Under the pieces are notes generated by a model, which ran no database searches, was not told the origin of the DNA, and was given only the letters and a program-made list of their open reading frames with translations. The position numbers and the translations under genes were made by a program. Below are positions 23,971 to 34,983 of a DNA stretch of 64,000 nucleotides, in pieces. The stretch comes from Montifringilla adamsi (taxonomy: Eukaryota; Chordata; Aves; Passeriformes; Passeridae): the NCBI GenBank assembly GCA_017590115.1, contig JAGGNK010007115.1, positions 1,845,967 through 1,909,966 on the forward strand, given 5' to 3'. Numbering within the stretch: position 1 is the first letter of the stretch; each line of letters starts with the position of its first letter.

Positions 23971-25560
23971 GTGGGTGGGTGCAGCTCGCTCCCGGCCTTC
24001 TCCTCGCTGCTCTTCCTTGGTGCTTCCCAATGGAAATACTCAGCCCAAAATTCAAAAACAAAAGCAAGGGGTGCCCAAAAGTGCCCAAAATCAGGTCAAG
24101 AGGTGCCCAAAATGTGGTTGTGCCCAAAACGAGGTCAAGGGGTGCCCAAAATGTGGTTGTGCACAAAGGTGCGCAAAATAAGGTCAAGGGGTGCCCAAAT
24201 GTGCCCCAAAGTGCCAAAACAATGTCAAGGCGTGTCCAAAACTGTGCCCAAGCAAAGGTCAAGGGGTGCCCAAAAGGCTGTCATGCCCAAAATGTGTCCA
24301 AAACGATGTCTAGGGGTGCCCGAAATGTGGTCATGCCCAAATGTGCCCAAACCCAGGTTAAGGGACGCCCCAAAAATGGTTGTGCCCAAAACAGGATCAA
24401 GGGGCACCCAAAACAAGGACAAGACGCGTCCAAAATGTGCCCAAAGGTCAAAGGGTGCCCAAAAGGTTGTCATGCCCAAAATGTGTCCAAAACAAGATCA
24501 AGGGGTCCCCAAAATATGATGGTGCCCAAACATGGCCCAAATTAATCCTTCTGGGAATTGGGCAGCTGCTGATATCTGATTGATATTCCTGGGTTAATCC
24601 TTCTGGGGATTGGGAAGGTACTGATATGTGATTGATATTCCTGAGTTAATCCTTCTGGGAATTGGGAAGCTGCTGATATCTGATTGATATTCACAGATTA
24701 GTCCTTCTGGGAATTGGGAAGGTGCTGATATCTGATTGATATTCCTGGGTTAATCCTTCTGGGGATTGGGAAGGTACTGATATGTGATTGATATTCCTGA
24801 GTTAATCCTTCTGGGAATTGGGAAGGTGCTGATATCTGATTGATATTCCTGGGTTAATCCTTCTGGGAATTGGGAAGCTGCTGATATCTGACCGATACTC
24901 CCAGGATGGGCAAGCATTGCCCCAGCAGCTCCTCTGCTACCTGTCTCCAGGCCATTCCTGGAACCTGAACTCCCCATCTTTGTCTTTGCCCGCTTTTCCC
25001 TCCCCCTGGCAGGCGAGAAGGGCGAGATGGGCGAGCGGGGATTCCCTGGAGCAGCCGGGAAGGCGGGAGAGCGAGGATCCCGCGGGCTGAGTGGCCGCAA
25101 GGGCCAGAAGGGCCAGCCCGGCCCGCAGGGCCACTCCTGCAAGCAGCTCTTCGCCGCCTTCTCCGTGGGCCGCCGCAAGCCCCTGCACAGCTCCGACTAC
25201 TTCCAGCACGTCACCTTCGACACGGAATTCGTCAACCTCTACCAGCACTTCAACATGTTCTCCGGGAAGTTCTTCTGCTACGTCCCCGGGATTTACTACT
25301 TCAGCCTCAACGTGCACACCTGGAATTTCAAGGAGACCTACGTGCACCTGATGAGGAACGAGCAGGCCGTGGCCATCCTGTACGCCCAGCCCAGCGACAG
25401 GAGCATCATGCAGAGCCAGAGCCTGATGCTGGATCTGCAGGAAGGGGATGAGGTTTGGGTCAGGATGTTCAAGAGGGAGAGGGAAAATGCCATTTACAGT
25501 GAGGAGTCGGATGTGTACATCATCTTCAACGGGCACCTGATCAAACCCGCCCTGGAGTAG
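23754..25560 (+). CDS. C1QTNF8: C1q/TNF-related protein 8 (CTRP8), two coding exons
   Basis: A secreted C1q/TNF-superfamily protein expected to form collagen-like trimers; human CTRP8 has been reported as a ligand of the relaxin receptor RXFP1. Coding parts are 23754-23970 and 25013-25560, joined after the first base of a Gly codon, giving 254 residues, close to the family's usual 250. Residues 1-17 are a hydrophobic signal peptide, and 30-34 a Cys-rich motif (CVRCC). [10 protein letters not shown] precedes about 13 Gly-X-Y triplets (73-111), then a C1q domain from about 115 to the end with SVGRRK, the FDTEFVNLY segment and NVHTW. No stop or frameshift was seen. The ATG at 23754 was chosen because it begins the signal peptide and follows a splice acceptor at 23737. 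C1QTNF1 and C1QTNF6 are related, but the N-terminal Cys motif, the PTIDI motif and convergence with SSTR5 favour C1QTNF8. Confidence 0.93.
24050..24541. repeat. Degenerate minisatellite (GGTCAAGGGGTGCCCAAAAT)
   Basis: Fifteen or so units of variable length built from AGGTCAAGGGGTGCCCAAAA and GTGGTTGTGCCCAAAAC. The spacing is irregular (roughly 33-45 bases), unlike the regular array that follows. It lies wholly inside the C1QTNF8 intron. Confidence 0.9.
24543..24906. repeat. 52-base minisatellite, seven units, with alternating variants
   Basis: Seven head-to-tail copies of a 52-base unit that starts TAATCCTTCTGGGAATTGGG and ends GATTGATATTCCTGGGT. Units 2 and 5 are identical to each other and differ from the rest at GGGGATTGGGAAGGTACTGA and TATGTG, so a three-unit block has probably been duplicated. 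There are no unique spacers between units, so it is not a CRISPR array. Confidence 0.95.
25013..25560 (+). other. C1QTNF8: C1QTNF8 last coding exon (collagen stalk and C1q domain)
   Basis: The acceptor CCTGGCAG ends at 25012; the exon starts GCGAGAAG, completing the split Gly codon, and ends with TAG at 25558-25560. It encodes all the Gly-X-Y triplets and the whole C1q head. Base use is strongly G/C at third positions, unlike the flanking DNA. Confidence 0.93.
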
Positions 25561-25632
25561 GATCTCCTCAGCTCCAGGGAAAAGCTTTGGGCCATCCAGC
25601 AGTGTCTTCCCTCTAGAAGTGCATCTCTAATT

Positions 25633-26340
25633 CCATCTGGAATGGTTGTAGCCCTGGAAGAGCTGTTTTTCCACATCTGTGTGGGTCCAAGCTGCTCAAG
25701 GATTCCAGAATGTTCCCAGCTCCCTTTGTGGCCCCTCAGGAGCATCCCTGGAGTTTGTCCATTTGACAGCAAAATTTTCCCTTCTTTCTCTGCATGTCCC
25801 ACTCCATTTGGAATATTTGCAGCCCTTGGAAGGGTGGTTTTTTCCACTCATTTATGGATGGAGGGAACTGTTCCAACTGCACAAGAATTCCAGAAGTTTT
25901 CCAACTATCTGTGTAGACCCTCGGGAACATCCCTGAAGAGCTGCAAAGTTGGCAGCAAAAATTTCTCTTCTTTCCCTGCATCTCCCATTCAATTTGGAAT
26001 ATTTGCAGCCCTTGGAAGGGTGGTTTTCCACCCCTGTGTGGACAAAGGTGGCTCTTCCACCTGCACAAAAATTCCAGAAGATTCCCAGGTCCCTGTAAAG
26101 ACCCTCAGGAACATCCCTGAAGAGTTTGCCAAGTTGACAGCAGAAATTCCACCTTGCTCTGCATCTCCTGCCCCATTTGGAATATTTGAAGAGTGGTTTT
26201 CCACCCCTTTGTGGATGGAGGGAACTGTTCCACCTGCACAAAAATTCCAGAAGATTCCCAGCTCCCTGTGTAGCCCCTCAGGATCATCCCCAAAAATGTG
26301 CCAACTTGGCAGCAGAATTTCCCTCCTTTGCTCTGCTTTA
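25633..26340. repeat. Tandem units of about 170-185 bases
   Basis: Four imperfect copies recognisable by TTGGAATATTTGCAGCCCTT near 25634, 25803, 25988 and 26172, each followed by GGTTTTCCACCCCTGTGTGG, a CTGCACAAAAATTCCAGAAG segment and a GGAACATCCCTGAAGAG segment. They start only about 70 bases past the C1QTNF8 stop codon. Confidence 0.9.
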
Positions 26341-26807
26341 GATAAGGAATTACAATAATTAGGATATAATTATGATAAAACAATTATCCTTAAGGACCAG
26401 AGTGATTATCCAGGTGCTAATTAAGGAATTTTGTTATTCCTGTAAAAATCTCGGCTAATTAGAGCCACCCCCTCAGCAGCACCAGGTTGGCTCCTCTCAG
26501 GCAAGGATTTTGGCATTAAAATCAATATTTTGCACAGGAATTAATCGCAAATTCCGGGTTGGTTCCATTCTGTGTCATATTCCATGGTTCCAGCAGAACG
26601 GTGGAATTACAGCAATAACAGCAGATGGATTTGGGAAAGATTTTCCAGGGAAACAGAGCTCGGTACAACCACAAGCTCCAGAGAAAAACTTCCCAGAAGA
26701 ACATCCAGCCTGCCTGGGAATGTGCTTCCCAACTGAACAAAATGCTGGGAATTTGGGATTTGCCAAGCTGGGATTTCAGGCTGTGCTCGCATCTGGACAT
26801 TCCCATT
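26341..26807. other. Short interval with AT-rich motif block
   Basis: At 26341-26450 there is a stretch rich in TAATTA, ATTATC and GATAAAACAATTATCC words with few GGAAT words. Nothing else was recognised. Confidence 0.35.
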
Positions 26808-27145
26808 CTGGAGCATCATCATTTCTGGGAAATGGAGGAAAAACTGGAAAGAAAATGATTTGGGGTTGTTTTTCTTGTTGTTTTAGGGATTTAGGTTGTT
26901 TTTTTTTTCCTCAGAAATTACTGACTTGGAGCACCATAATTTCTGGGAAATGGAGGAAAATTGGGAAAGAAAAATGAGTTTTTCTTCAAGCAGTGGTTTT
27001 TAGGGATTTGGGGGTGTTATTCTCAGAAATCACCATCTTATGGCACCATCATTTATGGAAAGTGGAGGAAAAACCGGAAAGAAAAATGAGCTTTTCTTTA
27101 AGCAGTGATTTTTAGGGATTTGGGGTTTTTTTCCTAAAAAATTAT
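26808..27145. repeat. Three tandem units of about 110-120 bases
   Basis: GCATCATCATTTCTGGGAAA near 26811 recurs as GCACCATAATTTCTGGGAAA near 26930 and GCACCATCATTTATGGAAAG near 27043. Each is followed by GGAGGAAAA, a GAAAGAAAA stretch and TTTAGGGATTT. Confidence 0.85.
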
Positions 27146-27340
27146 GCATAGAACCATGGTGCATGCAGCAAAACCCCACCATTTATCCCATTCCTTCTTT
27201 TCCTTTCTCCCAGTCTCTCGTTTGCTTCCCAAATCCTTTATACAAAGAATCCAGGGAAATTCTTGCCAGGAAAACTCTTCCATGGATCTCACCTTCCCCA
27301 GCTTTGGGAAAAGTAGCTGAAATAAAGATTTTGCTTTCTG

Positions 27341-28034
27341 TACCTGGGGTTGTTTCTCTCTTTTCCATAAGTTTTTCTGCATTCCCTGGCTAAAAGCACC
27401 ACACTGACCCTGGAAAAGTCTCTGGGGGCAATTTTACCTCCTTTAATCCAAAGAATTCCCAAAAGGAAGCTGTCACCAACTCCTTTTCCTCTAAATCAAT
27501 CCCATATCTTCAAGATCTCCCAAATTTCCTGAAAATAGGGAGTTTTTAAGTAGAAAATTCCAGATAAAAATGGATCCCAAGCCTTGAAGCCTCGAGTGTA
27601 CTCCTGCTTCCCTCACCCTGCATCCTGAAAAGGAAACCTGGGAAATTTCCATGATTTTAAAGCCACATTGGAAAGCTCCACATCTTTTTCCTTCCTTTTC
27701 CTATTTCTTATCCCATCCCTAGTTTGGAAAAAGAATTCCCAGCTCTGTGATGGAGCAGGAGCATTCCCAGCTGCTCTGGAATTCCTCATTCCTCACAGAT
27801 CCAGCAGTTTTCCCACAATTTTGGCTCTTTCCTATTTCCTGTTTGCTGCACTGACTAAAATTACAATTAAAAATTCCCTGATCATTTCCAGAGCTGGAAA
27901 AACCACACCCAGAATGTTTTCAATCCACAGAATTCCAGAGAAATCCCTTTCTCCTGGGAATCAGCAAAAAATCCATCATTTTTATCTCTAAATAAACTCA
28001 CCTCCTGGAGAGATACTTGGATTTTTGAGCTCTC
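27341..28034. other. Gene-free interval
   Basis: No gene or known repeat recognised. A + strand AATAAA occurs at about 27990 but follows no known exon. Confidence 0.5.
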
Positions 28035-28700
28035 ATGACTCATCCCAGTGCCAGGAGCAGGGGAATCATTAAATCCATGTTAATTCCAGGGGCACAACAA
28101 CCTTTCCAAGCATCCAAAGGGATCCACAGGATCCAAATTATCCCTAATGGCCTAAAATCCACTGGGAATCTCAACCTGACAAGATTTTGGGGGAAAAACT
28201 TGAATACGTCAAAGCTGAATGTTCCCATATTTAAATCACTTTTCCAGGGCTGGACACCTCTTTTGGGAAAGAAATTTCCCTAAAATCCAACTTAAGCTTC
28301 CCCTGCTCTGCTTGTTGAGCTCCCTCTGTCCCAGGAATGCCACAATCCCTCATTCCCATCTCCTCCCAGCCTGTTTTGGGGATAAAGAAGGGAATAATGA
28401 AATCTGCATCAATTCCAGGGGCAAAATGCAGAGGGTGCCCACAAGATCCAGATGGCCTAAAAACCACCAGGAATCTCAGCCTGCTGAGGTTTTTTTGGGA
28501 ATTGAATCTCTAAAAGCTGAATGTCCAAAGATTTTCTCACTGCCACCTTTTAAAATCCCTTTTCCAGGCTGGAATCCCTAAAATCCAAGTTAAACCTCCT
28601 CTGCTCTGTGTTGTTCCGCTCCCTCTATCCCAGGAATGCCACAATCCCTCATTCCCATCTCCTCCCAGCCTGTTTTGGGGACAAAGAGCCTGTTTGGGTG
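28035..28700. repeat. Tandem duplication with a period of about 300 bases
   Basis: CCAGGAATGCCACAATCCCT near 28330 recurs near 28629 (299 bases apart), with matching flanks through TCCCAGCCTGTTTTGGGGA. A further, more diverged copy precedes it: 28081-28280 and 28400-28580 share ATTCCAGGGGCA, GATCC, GGCCTAAAA, GGAATCTCA and AAAGCTGAATGT in order. Confidence 0.8.
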
Positions 28701-28954
28701 TGGTTCTGTCCCTCTGGATGGATTTTTCTCGGGAATAACAACAGGCACCGGTGCCTTGGGCAAACTCTTCCCTTCCTCTCCAGGAGGAAACTTTGGATTT
28801 ACGACAGGAACGAGATAACATCGAGGCCGATAAGGAAACCAGGCAACAAATCAGGCTAATGGATTGCCTCTGGATGAGTGGAATGGGATTTAATGACTCC
28901 AGCAAGGATCTATCCCACCCCAAGGATTGGGAGAAAATGCAGGAGATGGGAGGG

Positions 28955-29170
28955 GAAAGTGGGAAAACAAACAGAGAGCGCTTCCAAGCCAGGGAGCAAT
29001 CCTGGCTAAAAGCTCCGATGGAGACTTTGGCCTTCCACACCCTCCCTGGACAGGCTGGGAATGGCAATTCCCAATCCCTGGACTGTCTGGGAATGGTAAT
29101 TCCGTGGGAAAACAAACAGAGAGCGCTTCCAAGCCAGGGAGCAATCCTGGCTAAAAGCTCCGATGAGGCT
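28955..29170. repeat. 62-base direct duplication
   Basis: GTGGGAAAACAAACAGAGAG through AGCAATCCTGGCTAAAAGCT to GATG occurs at 28960-29021 and again at 29104-29165 with essentially no differences, so the duplication is recent. Confidence 0.9.
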
Positions 29171-29458
29171 GGGAATGGCAATTCCTAAACCTGGACAGGC
29201 TGGGAATGGCAATTCCTAAACCTGGACTGTCTGGCAATGGTAATTCCTAAACCTAGACAGGCTGGGAATGGCAATTCCCAAACCCAGAACAGGCTGGGAA
29301 TGGCAATTCCTAAACCTGGACAGGCTGGGAATGGCAATTCCCAATCCCTGCACAGGCTGGGAATGGCAATTCCCAACCCTTGGACATGCTGGAAATGGCA
29401 ACTCCCAAGCCCAGAACAGGCTGGGAATGGCAATTCCCAAATGTGGACAGGCTGGAAT
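29040..29458. repeat. 31-base minisatellite (GGCTGGGAATGGCAATTCC)
   Basis: About a dozen units of roughly 31 bases, GACAGGCTGGGAATGGCAAT followed by TCCTAAACCTG or TCCCAACCCTTG. It is interrupted by the second copy of the 62-base duplication at 29104-29165. Confidence 0.9.
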
Positions 29459-30210
29459 CTCCATCCTTCCCTGGAATGAGAGATGGGATTCATTTGGGGG
29501 TTCCCTGTTCTTGCTCTCTGCTCTGTTCCTGTAAATCCTGAGGATTCCTCATTCTCCTCCTGATTTTCCAGAGTGGTTTTATTTTTCATGGCAAGATCCA
29601 GGCTGCAGCAACCGGAAAATCCGTGTGTGCTCTCTGCCCTCAGCACCTTCTCCTTGCTTAATTTTGGGAGATTTCCTGTTCTCTCCTGGGTTTTTCAGTA
29701 AAATCCCTGGGATTAGGATGGGGCAGGGCCTTCCTGTAGGGAAAACTCTGGATTTGTGTCCTTGCAGAGATGTGGGAAGAGGTTCATCCCCTCAGGAATG
29801 GGCAAACAGGGAGATGAGCTGGATCCCTGGGATGAGGAGGGATTTGCTTCCCTGTTCCCAAAGCTGTGGATGTTCCCTCCCCAGCTGCATTTTGTATTCC
29901 AGCCAAAAGCTGCTGCAGAGATTTGGGCACCCAACAATTCCTGCCAGACATTGGGAATGACAGCCTAATGCTATTTCCAGGGAAAATCACATTAAAATCA
30001 GCTCTCCAAGGAATTGCTTCCTCTCTGGATCGTTCTGGAAGCAAATCCCTCTCTGCTGGCTCCAGGTTGGAATGCTGCAATCTCAGCCACCCCAAGGCCA
30101 TTTCAGGAGTGAAATTCCATGTGCAGGAAACTGAGGAATTGCCACTGGATTTGGAGTTTTGCTGATCCAAAACCCAGCACAGAGCCCGTGAATTCCCAGG
30201 GGATCACATT
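29459..30210. other. Gene-free interval
   Basis: No gene recognised; frames below about 130 codons overlap on both strands. Confidence 0.5.
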
Positions 30211-30335
30211 GGAATCGTCTCCCTTTTTCCATGCAAAGAACAACCCAAAACAATTCATCCACCAGATCATTTCATTGGAATCGTCTCCCTTTTTCCATGC
30301 AAAGATTCATCCACCAGATCATTTTTCCCTGTTTT
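30205..30335. repeat. Two-copy direct repeat
   Basis: CATTGGAATCGTCTCCCTTT with TTCCATGCAAAGA and TTCATCCACCAGATCATTT each occur twice within 130 bases. Confidence 0.85.
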
Positions 30336-30867
30336 TCTGTGTTTTCATTCCTTTTAAGTCAGAATCCTGAATTTTTGCGGCATGGAAAAGACACCTGGAC
30401 AGGGATGGGCTCAGTGCTGCCAGAGATCTTTTCCCACCTCAGCGATCCTGTGATTCCAGGGATGCAGAACCCTCCATTCCCATTTCCTGCCTCTGTCTGT
30501 GTGGCCCAACTCAGCTCCCAGGTTTTTATCAGGTTAGAAATCCACAGATCTGCTTTTCCCTCCCTGAAAACGTGCTGGAAAAATCCAAACACCACCGAGT
30601 GCCATGAATTAATTCCATGGAAATGCTTCTGATTCCTGTCAGGAGCCAGGCACAGACACGTCAGGAAATAAAAGAATTCCAAGTGTGGGATGGGGGCCCG
30701 TCAGCCCTGTCTGGCACCCGGCATATGGGGCTGGAATCTGTGGAGAAACGGGACAGGGATGCAAACAGGATGCTCTCATTAATTCTGGGAATGCATAATT
30801 AATTAATTACCCTGCCCAGGGGAGCTGCTGTCACCACGGCTCCCGGAGCCAGCGCTTCTCCTCCGGT

Positions 30868-30962
30868 GAAGCAGGAATTGTGTATGGGATTTGTGCTGCC
30901 TGGCTCTTGGAATCAGGAATTGTGCAGGAATTGTGTATGGGATTTGTGCTGCCTGGCTCTGT
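30868..30962. repeat. 52-base direct duplication
   Basis: GAATTGTGTATGGGATTTGT followed by GCTGCCTGGCTCT occurs near 30875 and 30927. It abuts the CR1 fragment that follows. Confidence 0.85.
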
Positions 30963-31140
30963 TGTTCCTCCTGGATGCAGGAATTGTGCCCAGGATTGCT
31001 GCCCCATCCCTGGAGGTGTCCAAGGCCAGAGCCTGGAGCACCCTGGGACAATGGAAATTGTTCCTGCTCATGGCAGGAGTTGGAATGGGATGAGCTTGAA
31101 GTCCCTCCCAATCCAGAGCATTCCATGATTCTTTGTTTTG
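30963..31140 (+). mobile_element. CR1 LINE 3' end (sense)
   Basis: GCTGCCCCATCCCTGGAGGT, CCAAGGCCAGAGCCTGGAGC, TGCTCATGGCAGGAGTTGGA and the tail TCCCTCCCAATCCAGAGCAT then TCCATGATTCT match the CR1 3' terminus on the + strand. Confidence 0.9.
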
Positions 31141-34100
31141 CTAGGAAAATCCAGGAGTGCATCAATTCATTGAGGGCTTGGAGGGATTTTTATTCTTTAT
31201 TTTTTTCCAACAAATTCTCCAGAGAAAACCATGGTGGGGTTCACCTCTGGAGCAGGGAGGGGAAAAGCCCCAAATCTCCCTCTGGAATATTAAATAGGGA
31301 TCTTCTGGAGCAGGGTGGGGGGCTGCAATCCTGGATCTCCCATCCCAGAGGGATGCACCAGGATTATAAACCCCAAATCCAGCCAGCAGAGGTGATCCAT
31401 GGAAGGTGAAGGGAAAACTCTTCCCTGGTAATTCCCAGGTCACTGCACTTCCAGGCCTGGGCTGTGTTTGCATCCGGGGCCAAATCCCCACAGAAATTCC
31501 TTCATTATCTCCCACTCCCACAAGCCAGGGTTGTTCATTCCCAGCTTTTCCCCAGGGCAGCTGCTTTTCCTGTTGGGAAAGCACACCGGGTTCATCCCAG
31601 GCTGAGGGAGTGGGATGCATCCAGAGTTTGGGATGACTCCTGGCTCGAGGTCAGGAACGGGATCCAGGGCTTAAAGGCTCAGGAGCAGGGAGCCAGCAGG
31701 GACAGCTTCACCTCCCGTGGCTTTCCAGGGAATGATGGGCAGATAGGGAGGATTAAGTGTGAAAGGGAGAGGGAACGCAGAAACCCCGGAGCGCCGCCCA
31801 TCCCATGGCAACAGCGCCGGATTTCCATGGAGTTCTCCAAACAACGCCCAAAAGGGCAGGAATGAAGGATCCAGGAACACCAGGAGCAGGGTGAGGTGAG
31901 CAGCTGAGGCATTCCAGGTGAGCCAGGGGCTGGAGCTGGATAAAATATCCTGGGAATAAATCTGGGGATGAAATCAGCCGCTCCTGCCTCGGCTGCAGCT
32001 CCAAGGAGCAGGGACAGGCATTGGAAATTGGGATTTGTAGGATTTAAGGATGCTGCTGATGGATCAAGGCCAGGCCAGGACTTTGTGGCACAGGGAATGT
32101 TTGGATCCCAGGGATAATCCCAGCCCTGGAACCTCAGGGAATAGAGAGCTGGGAGTTTAACAGAGGGAAGGTGCAAAAATTCCAGGCGTGCCCTGCTCTT
32201 ACTCCAACATCAAGCCACTGATAAATCCCAGGATAAATTCCACACTTAAATCATGGGATAAATTCTACACTTCAGGCACTTTCCTGGATTTTTCCTCCCT
32301 TGGGGAGCAGCCAGGAGAGATCCCAAAGCCAGAGAATTCCATGGTGACCCTGCTGAAACCCAGGAAGTGCCCAAGAATCCCAAACCCTTTGGGATGCCCA
32401 CCTGGAATCTGCCCTTTGGAATTGCTGTCTCCTAATGCCACTTGTCCAAACTGCACCCATGATTCCCCCCCCCTCAATTAAACCCATTTTTCATGGAATA
32501 AAAAGTGAATCCCTGAAGGAAACTGCTCCTCTATCCCAAAGGTTGCTTGGTGGATTTTTCCACCCACCCTTCCTTCCCATCCTTTGGTATCCAGCGGCTG
32601 GAATTCCCTTTGTTGCATGGATCTCATTGAATATTCATAGCTGGAGCCTGAACCAGAAATTCCAGTTTATTTTTTATTTATTATTTTATTTAATTTTTTA
32701 CTTTATCCAAATGATTTTTCTACCTCCTGAAGGTCAGGTAGGCACCAGGCAAATTTTCCATAATCTTCCCGTGGGTGGATTTGTTGGTTTTTTTTCCAGC
32801 AGAGCAGAGCCAACATTTGGAATCTTTGGATGAATCAAAGGAAAAGCTGAATAAGCTGGAATTTGGAAGGATTGTCTGTCGAGGTATTAAAAATGTCACT
32901 CAATCCCTGGGGCTGAGGGATTGGGGCTGGAATGTGTGGAGAAAAAAAAGGGATCTGGGGAGTGTCGGTGCTGTCTGGAGCTTCCTGGGAAGGGCTGGCT
33001 GGGAGGACAGATTTTCCAGGGAATTTGTCAGTCTTTGTGGAAGGATGACATGTTTTGATGGAATGTGTGCAGGGAGGTTGGCAGATCAGCTGGCTCCTCA
33101 AAATTCCACTGCCAAGCTGCCAGGAGAAGCCCAGGAACGGCGTTTGGGGTTCAGGGAAAAGCCAGCAGAGCTTCCTAAGGCATCGAGCAGGTCTGAGGAA
33201 AGATTTGTTAGGATGGGGAGGGAATCCCGTGGAGCAAAGGCTGAGTGACACTGGAGAGATGATCTGCAGGAGCTGCTCCCAGAAAAAAAATTCCTTGGTC
33301 CAGGAAAAAAAATAAATTCCTGCAAAGCAGCATTCCCATGGCACTGAATTCCCCAGGGTTGGAATTTTCCTGGGAACTGGGGCATTGAGAGCTTTCCTAA
33401 ATTTGCTCCTTAAATATGATGGATTGCAGCGTTACCAACGGGAATGTTGGAGGGGGCTGGCTGGAATTTCTGTTTTCTGGGAATTGGGATCCCCATCCTG
33501 ATCTGGGGGGGGTGGGAAAAGAAGTGGGGTCAGTCTGGGGCAGGTGGAAAACAAGGCCCAGGTTTACCCACCTCTTTTCCATGGTTTGTTCCCTCCAGAT
33601 AAAACTTTCCCAGGTTAATTCCAAGGATTTGATCAAAATCCATGGAAGGAGGGGACAAATGCTCTTTGCTCTGCTCAAAACAGGGTTTAGCTCCTTCCCA
33701 GAAATCTGAATTTATTAAAATCCTTTTTCTTTCCAAAGCAGATTTTCCTGCCCCAACCTCGAGCTTTCCAGTCATTTCTCACTCCGGAGTTTCCAGGAGG
33801 GATCATTTCAGGTGGAAAACTGAGGGAATCACAACAAACCTACAGGAAAAGTTAATTTTATTAATTAATCAATCAGCTAAACCTGGCTGTGCTGGGATTT
33901 GGAATGTGGGCACTGCCTGCTAGTGGGAGAAACATGGGAGTAAATTCCTCATGGTCCCAGCCAGGCTCTGGATGCATCCTGTGAGTTCCTGGCTTTGGGA
34001 ATGTGAGTGTCACATCCAACAGAATAAATGGAATGATGGAATCACTAAAGTTGGGAAAAACGTCCAGGATTGACAAACATCCCCTGGAAACTGCACCAGT
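31141..34100. other. Gene-free interval between C1QTNF8 and SSTR5
   Basis: No gene recognised. AT-rich stretches lie at 31191-31206 and 32668-32705, and a 20-odd-base direct repeat (GGATAAATTCCACACTTAAA / GGGATAAATTCTACACTTCA) at 32231-32275. A - strand AATAAA at 33862-33857 is a candidate poly(A) signal for SSTR5. A + strand frame of 157 codons near 32775 and a - strand one near 33344 overlap and look non-coding. Confidence 0.5.
33857..33862 (-). terminator. SSTR5: Candidate poly(A) signal for SSTR5
   Basis: TTTATT on the + strand is AATAAA on the - strand, the nearest canonical signal I found downstream of the SSTR5 stop; it would give a 3' UTR of about 1.3 kb. Several ATTAAA variants lie closer, in the 60-base repeat at 34104-34340, and could be used instead. 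Weak evidence. Confidence 0.3.
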
Positions 34101-34103
34101 CAG

Positions 34104-34340
34104 CAGGATTGAGCTGGGTTTAATTTCTGAAAACAGTTTTGAGTCCAGACTTGTACTCAAAGGGGATTGAGCTAGGTTTAGTGTCTGAAAACACAGCTTT
34201 GAGTCCAGACTTACACTCAGAGGGGATTGAGCTGGGTTTAATTTCTGAAAACACAGCTTTGAGTCCAGACTTACACTCAGAGGGGATTGAGCTGGGTTTA
34301 ATTTCTGAAAACACAGCTTTGAGTCCAGACTTACACTCAG
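34104..34340. repeat. 60-base minisatellite, four units
   Basis: Units start at 34104 (58 bases, most diverged), 34162, 34222 and 34282. Each contains GGATTGAGCTGGGTTTAATT, AAAACACAGCTTTGAGTCCA and GACTTACACTCAGA. The last two are nearly identical. Units 2-4 are 60 bases, so several frames stay open. The array may lie in the SSTR5 3' UTR. Confidence 0.95.
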
Positions 34341-34983
34341 AACCAAGGAATGGACACAAAATCTCCCCAGGAGCCCACGGCCATCAGCACTGGCATCACA
34401 ACAACGGGGTCACAGCACATTTCATGGGGTGGGAGGGTGGAAATGTCATGGCTACATTGATTCCTTTCCGGAATGTTTTCCTAGTATTGGTTTTTTATCC
34501 TTTCTGGCTGTGTTTGAAGAGTTCCTGGCTGTTCCGGCTCGCTGGGATGGGTTCATGACAGGAAAACAAAGCAAAGGCAGCACGCAGCACATCAGAACCC
34601 ATTTCCAGAGCAGTGCTGGTGCCTTTTTTGCATGAAACTCTGAAGAAATCTCATTTTCCTTTCAGAAATCCCCTTAAAGAATTCCCAAAGATCCCAGCTG
34701 AGCTGTTTGCTGCTCGGAGCTGATCCCAGCAGTGCAAAGCAGCCTTAAACCAAGCTTAACAAGGGAATTAGAGCTGGCTTAGTCTTGATTTGCATCACTA
34801 GAGGGGTACAAAGCCTGGAAATCATTCCCTGGAGGACCCAAAGTGGTCCCAGACATCACATCCATCAGGACACCACGAGAGCTTGGCACTTCCAGCTGGG
34901 AAAAGCAGGGAAGAGCCCTCTGTGTACATTTCTTGGAGCTTCTGGGGCTCCACATTTTCCTTTTGCGTGAACTGAGCTCTCCT

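Larger units (their letters stand above)
23971..25012 (+). other. C1QTNF8: C1QTNF8 intron, mostly minisatellite
   Basis: A phase-1 intron of 1042 bases with donor GTGGGT and acceptor TTTTCCCTCCCCCTGGCAG. More than 80 percent of it is two unrelated tandem arrays (24050-24541 and 24543-24906), listed separately. A + strand frame runs on into the first array, so intron retention would add a long low-complexity Lys/Val/Pro-rich tail. Confidence 0.85.
25561..27340 (+). other. C1QTNF8: Probable C1QTNF8 3' UTR, largely tandem repeats
   Basis: The first AATAAA downstream of the stop is at 27321-27326, followed by a GT-rich stretch, so the 3' UTR could be about 1.8 kb. An ATTAAA variant at about 26514 would give a shorter one. 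Most of it is the two tandem blocks listed separately. The transcript end is inferred from the signal only. Confidence 0.4.

Noticed and set aside
24543..24906. Regular 52-base repeats considered as a CRISPR array
   Set aside because: The units are contiguous without unique spacers, the host is a vertebrate, and the array lies in an intron.
23754..25560. Assignment of the C1q gene to C1QTNF1 or C1QTNF6
   Set aside because: The family is close, but the N-terminal CVRCC motif, the PTIDI motif before the collagen stalk and the position next to SSTR5 fit C1QTNF8 better.
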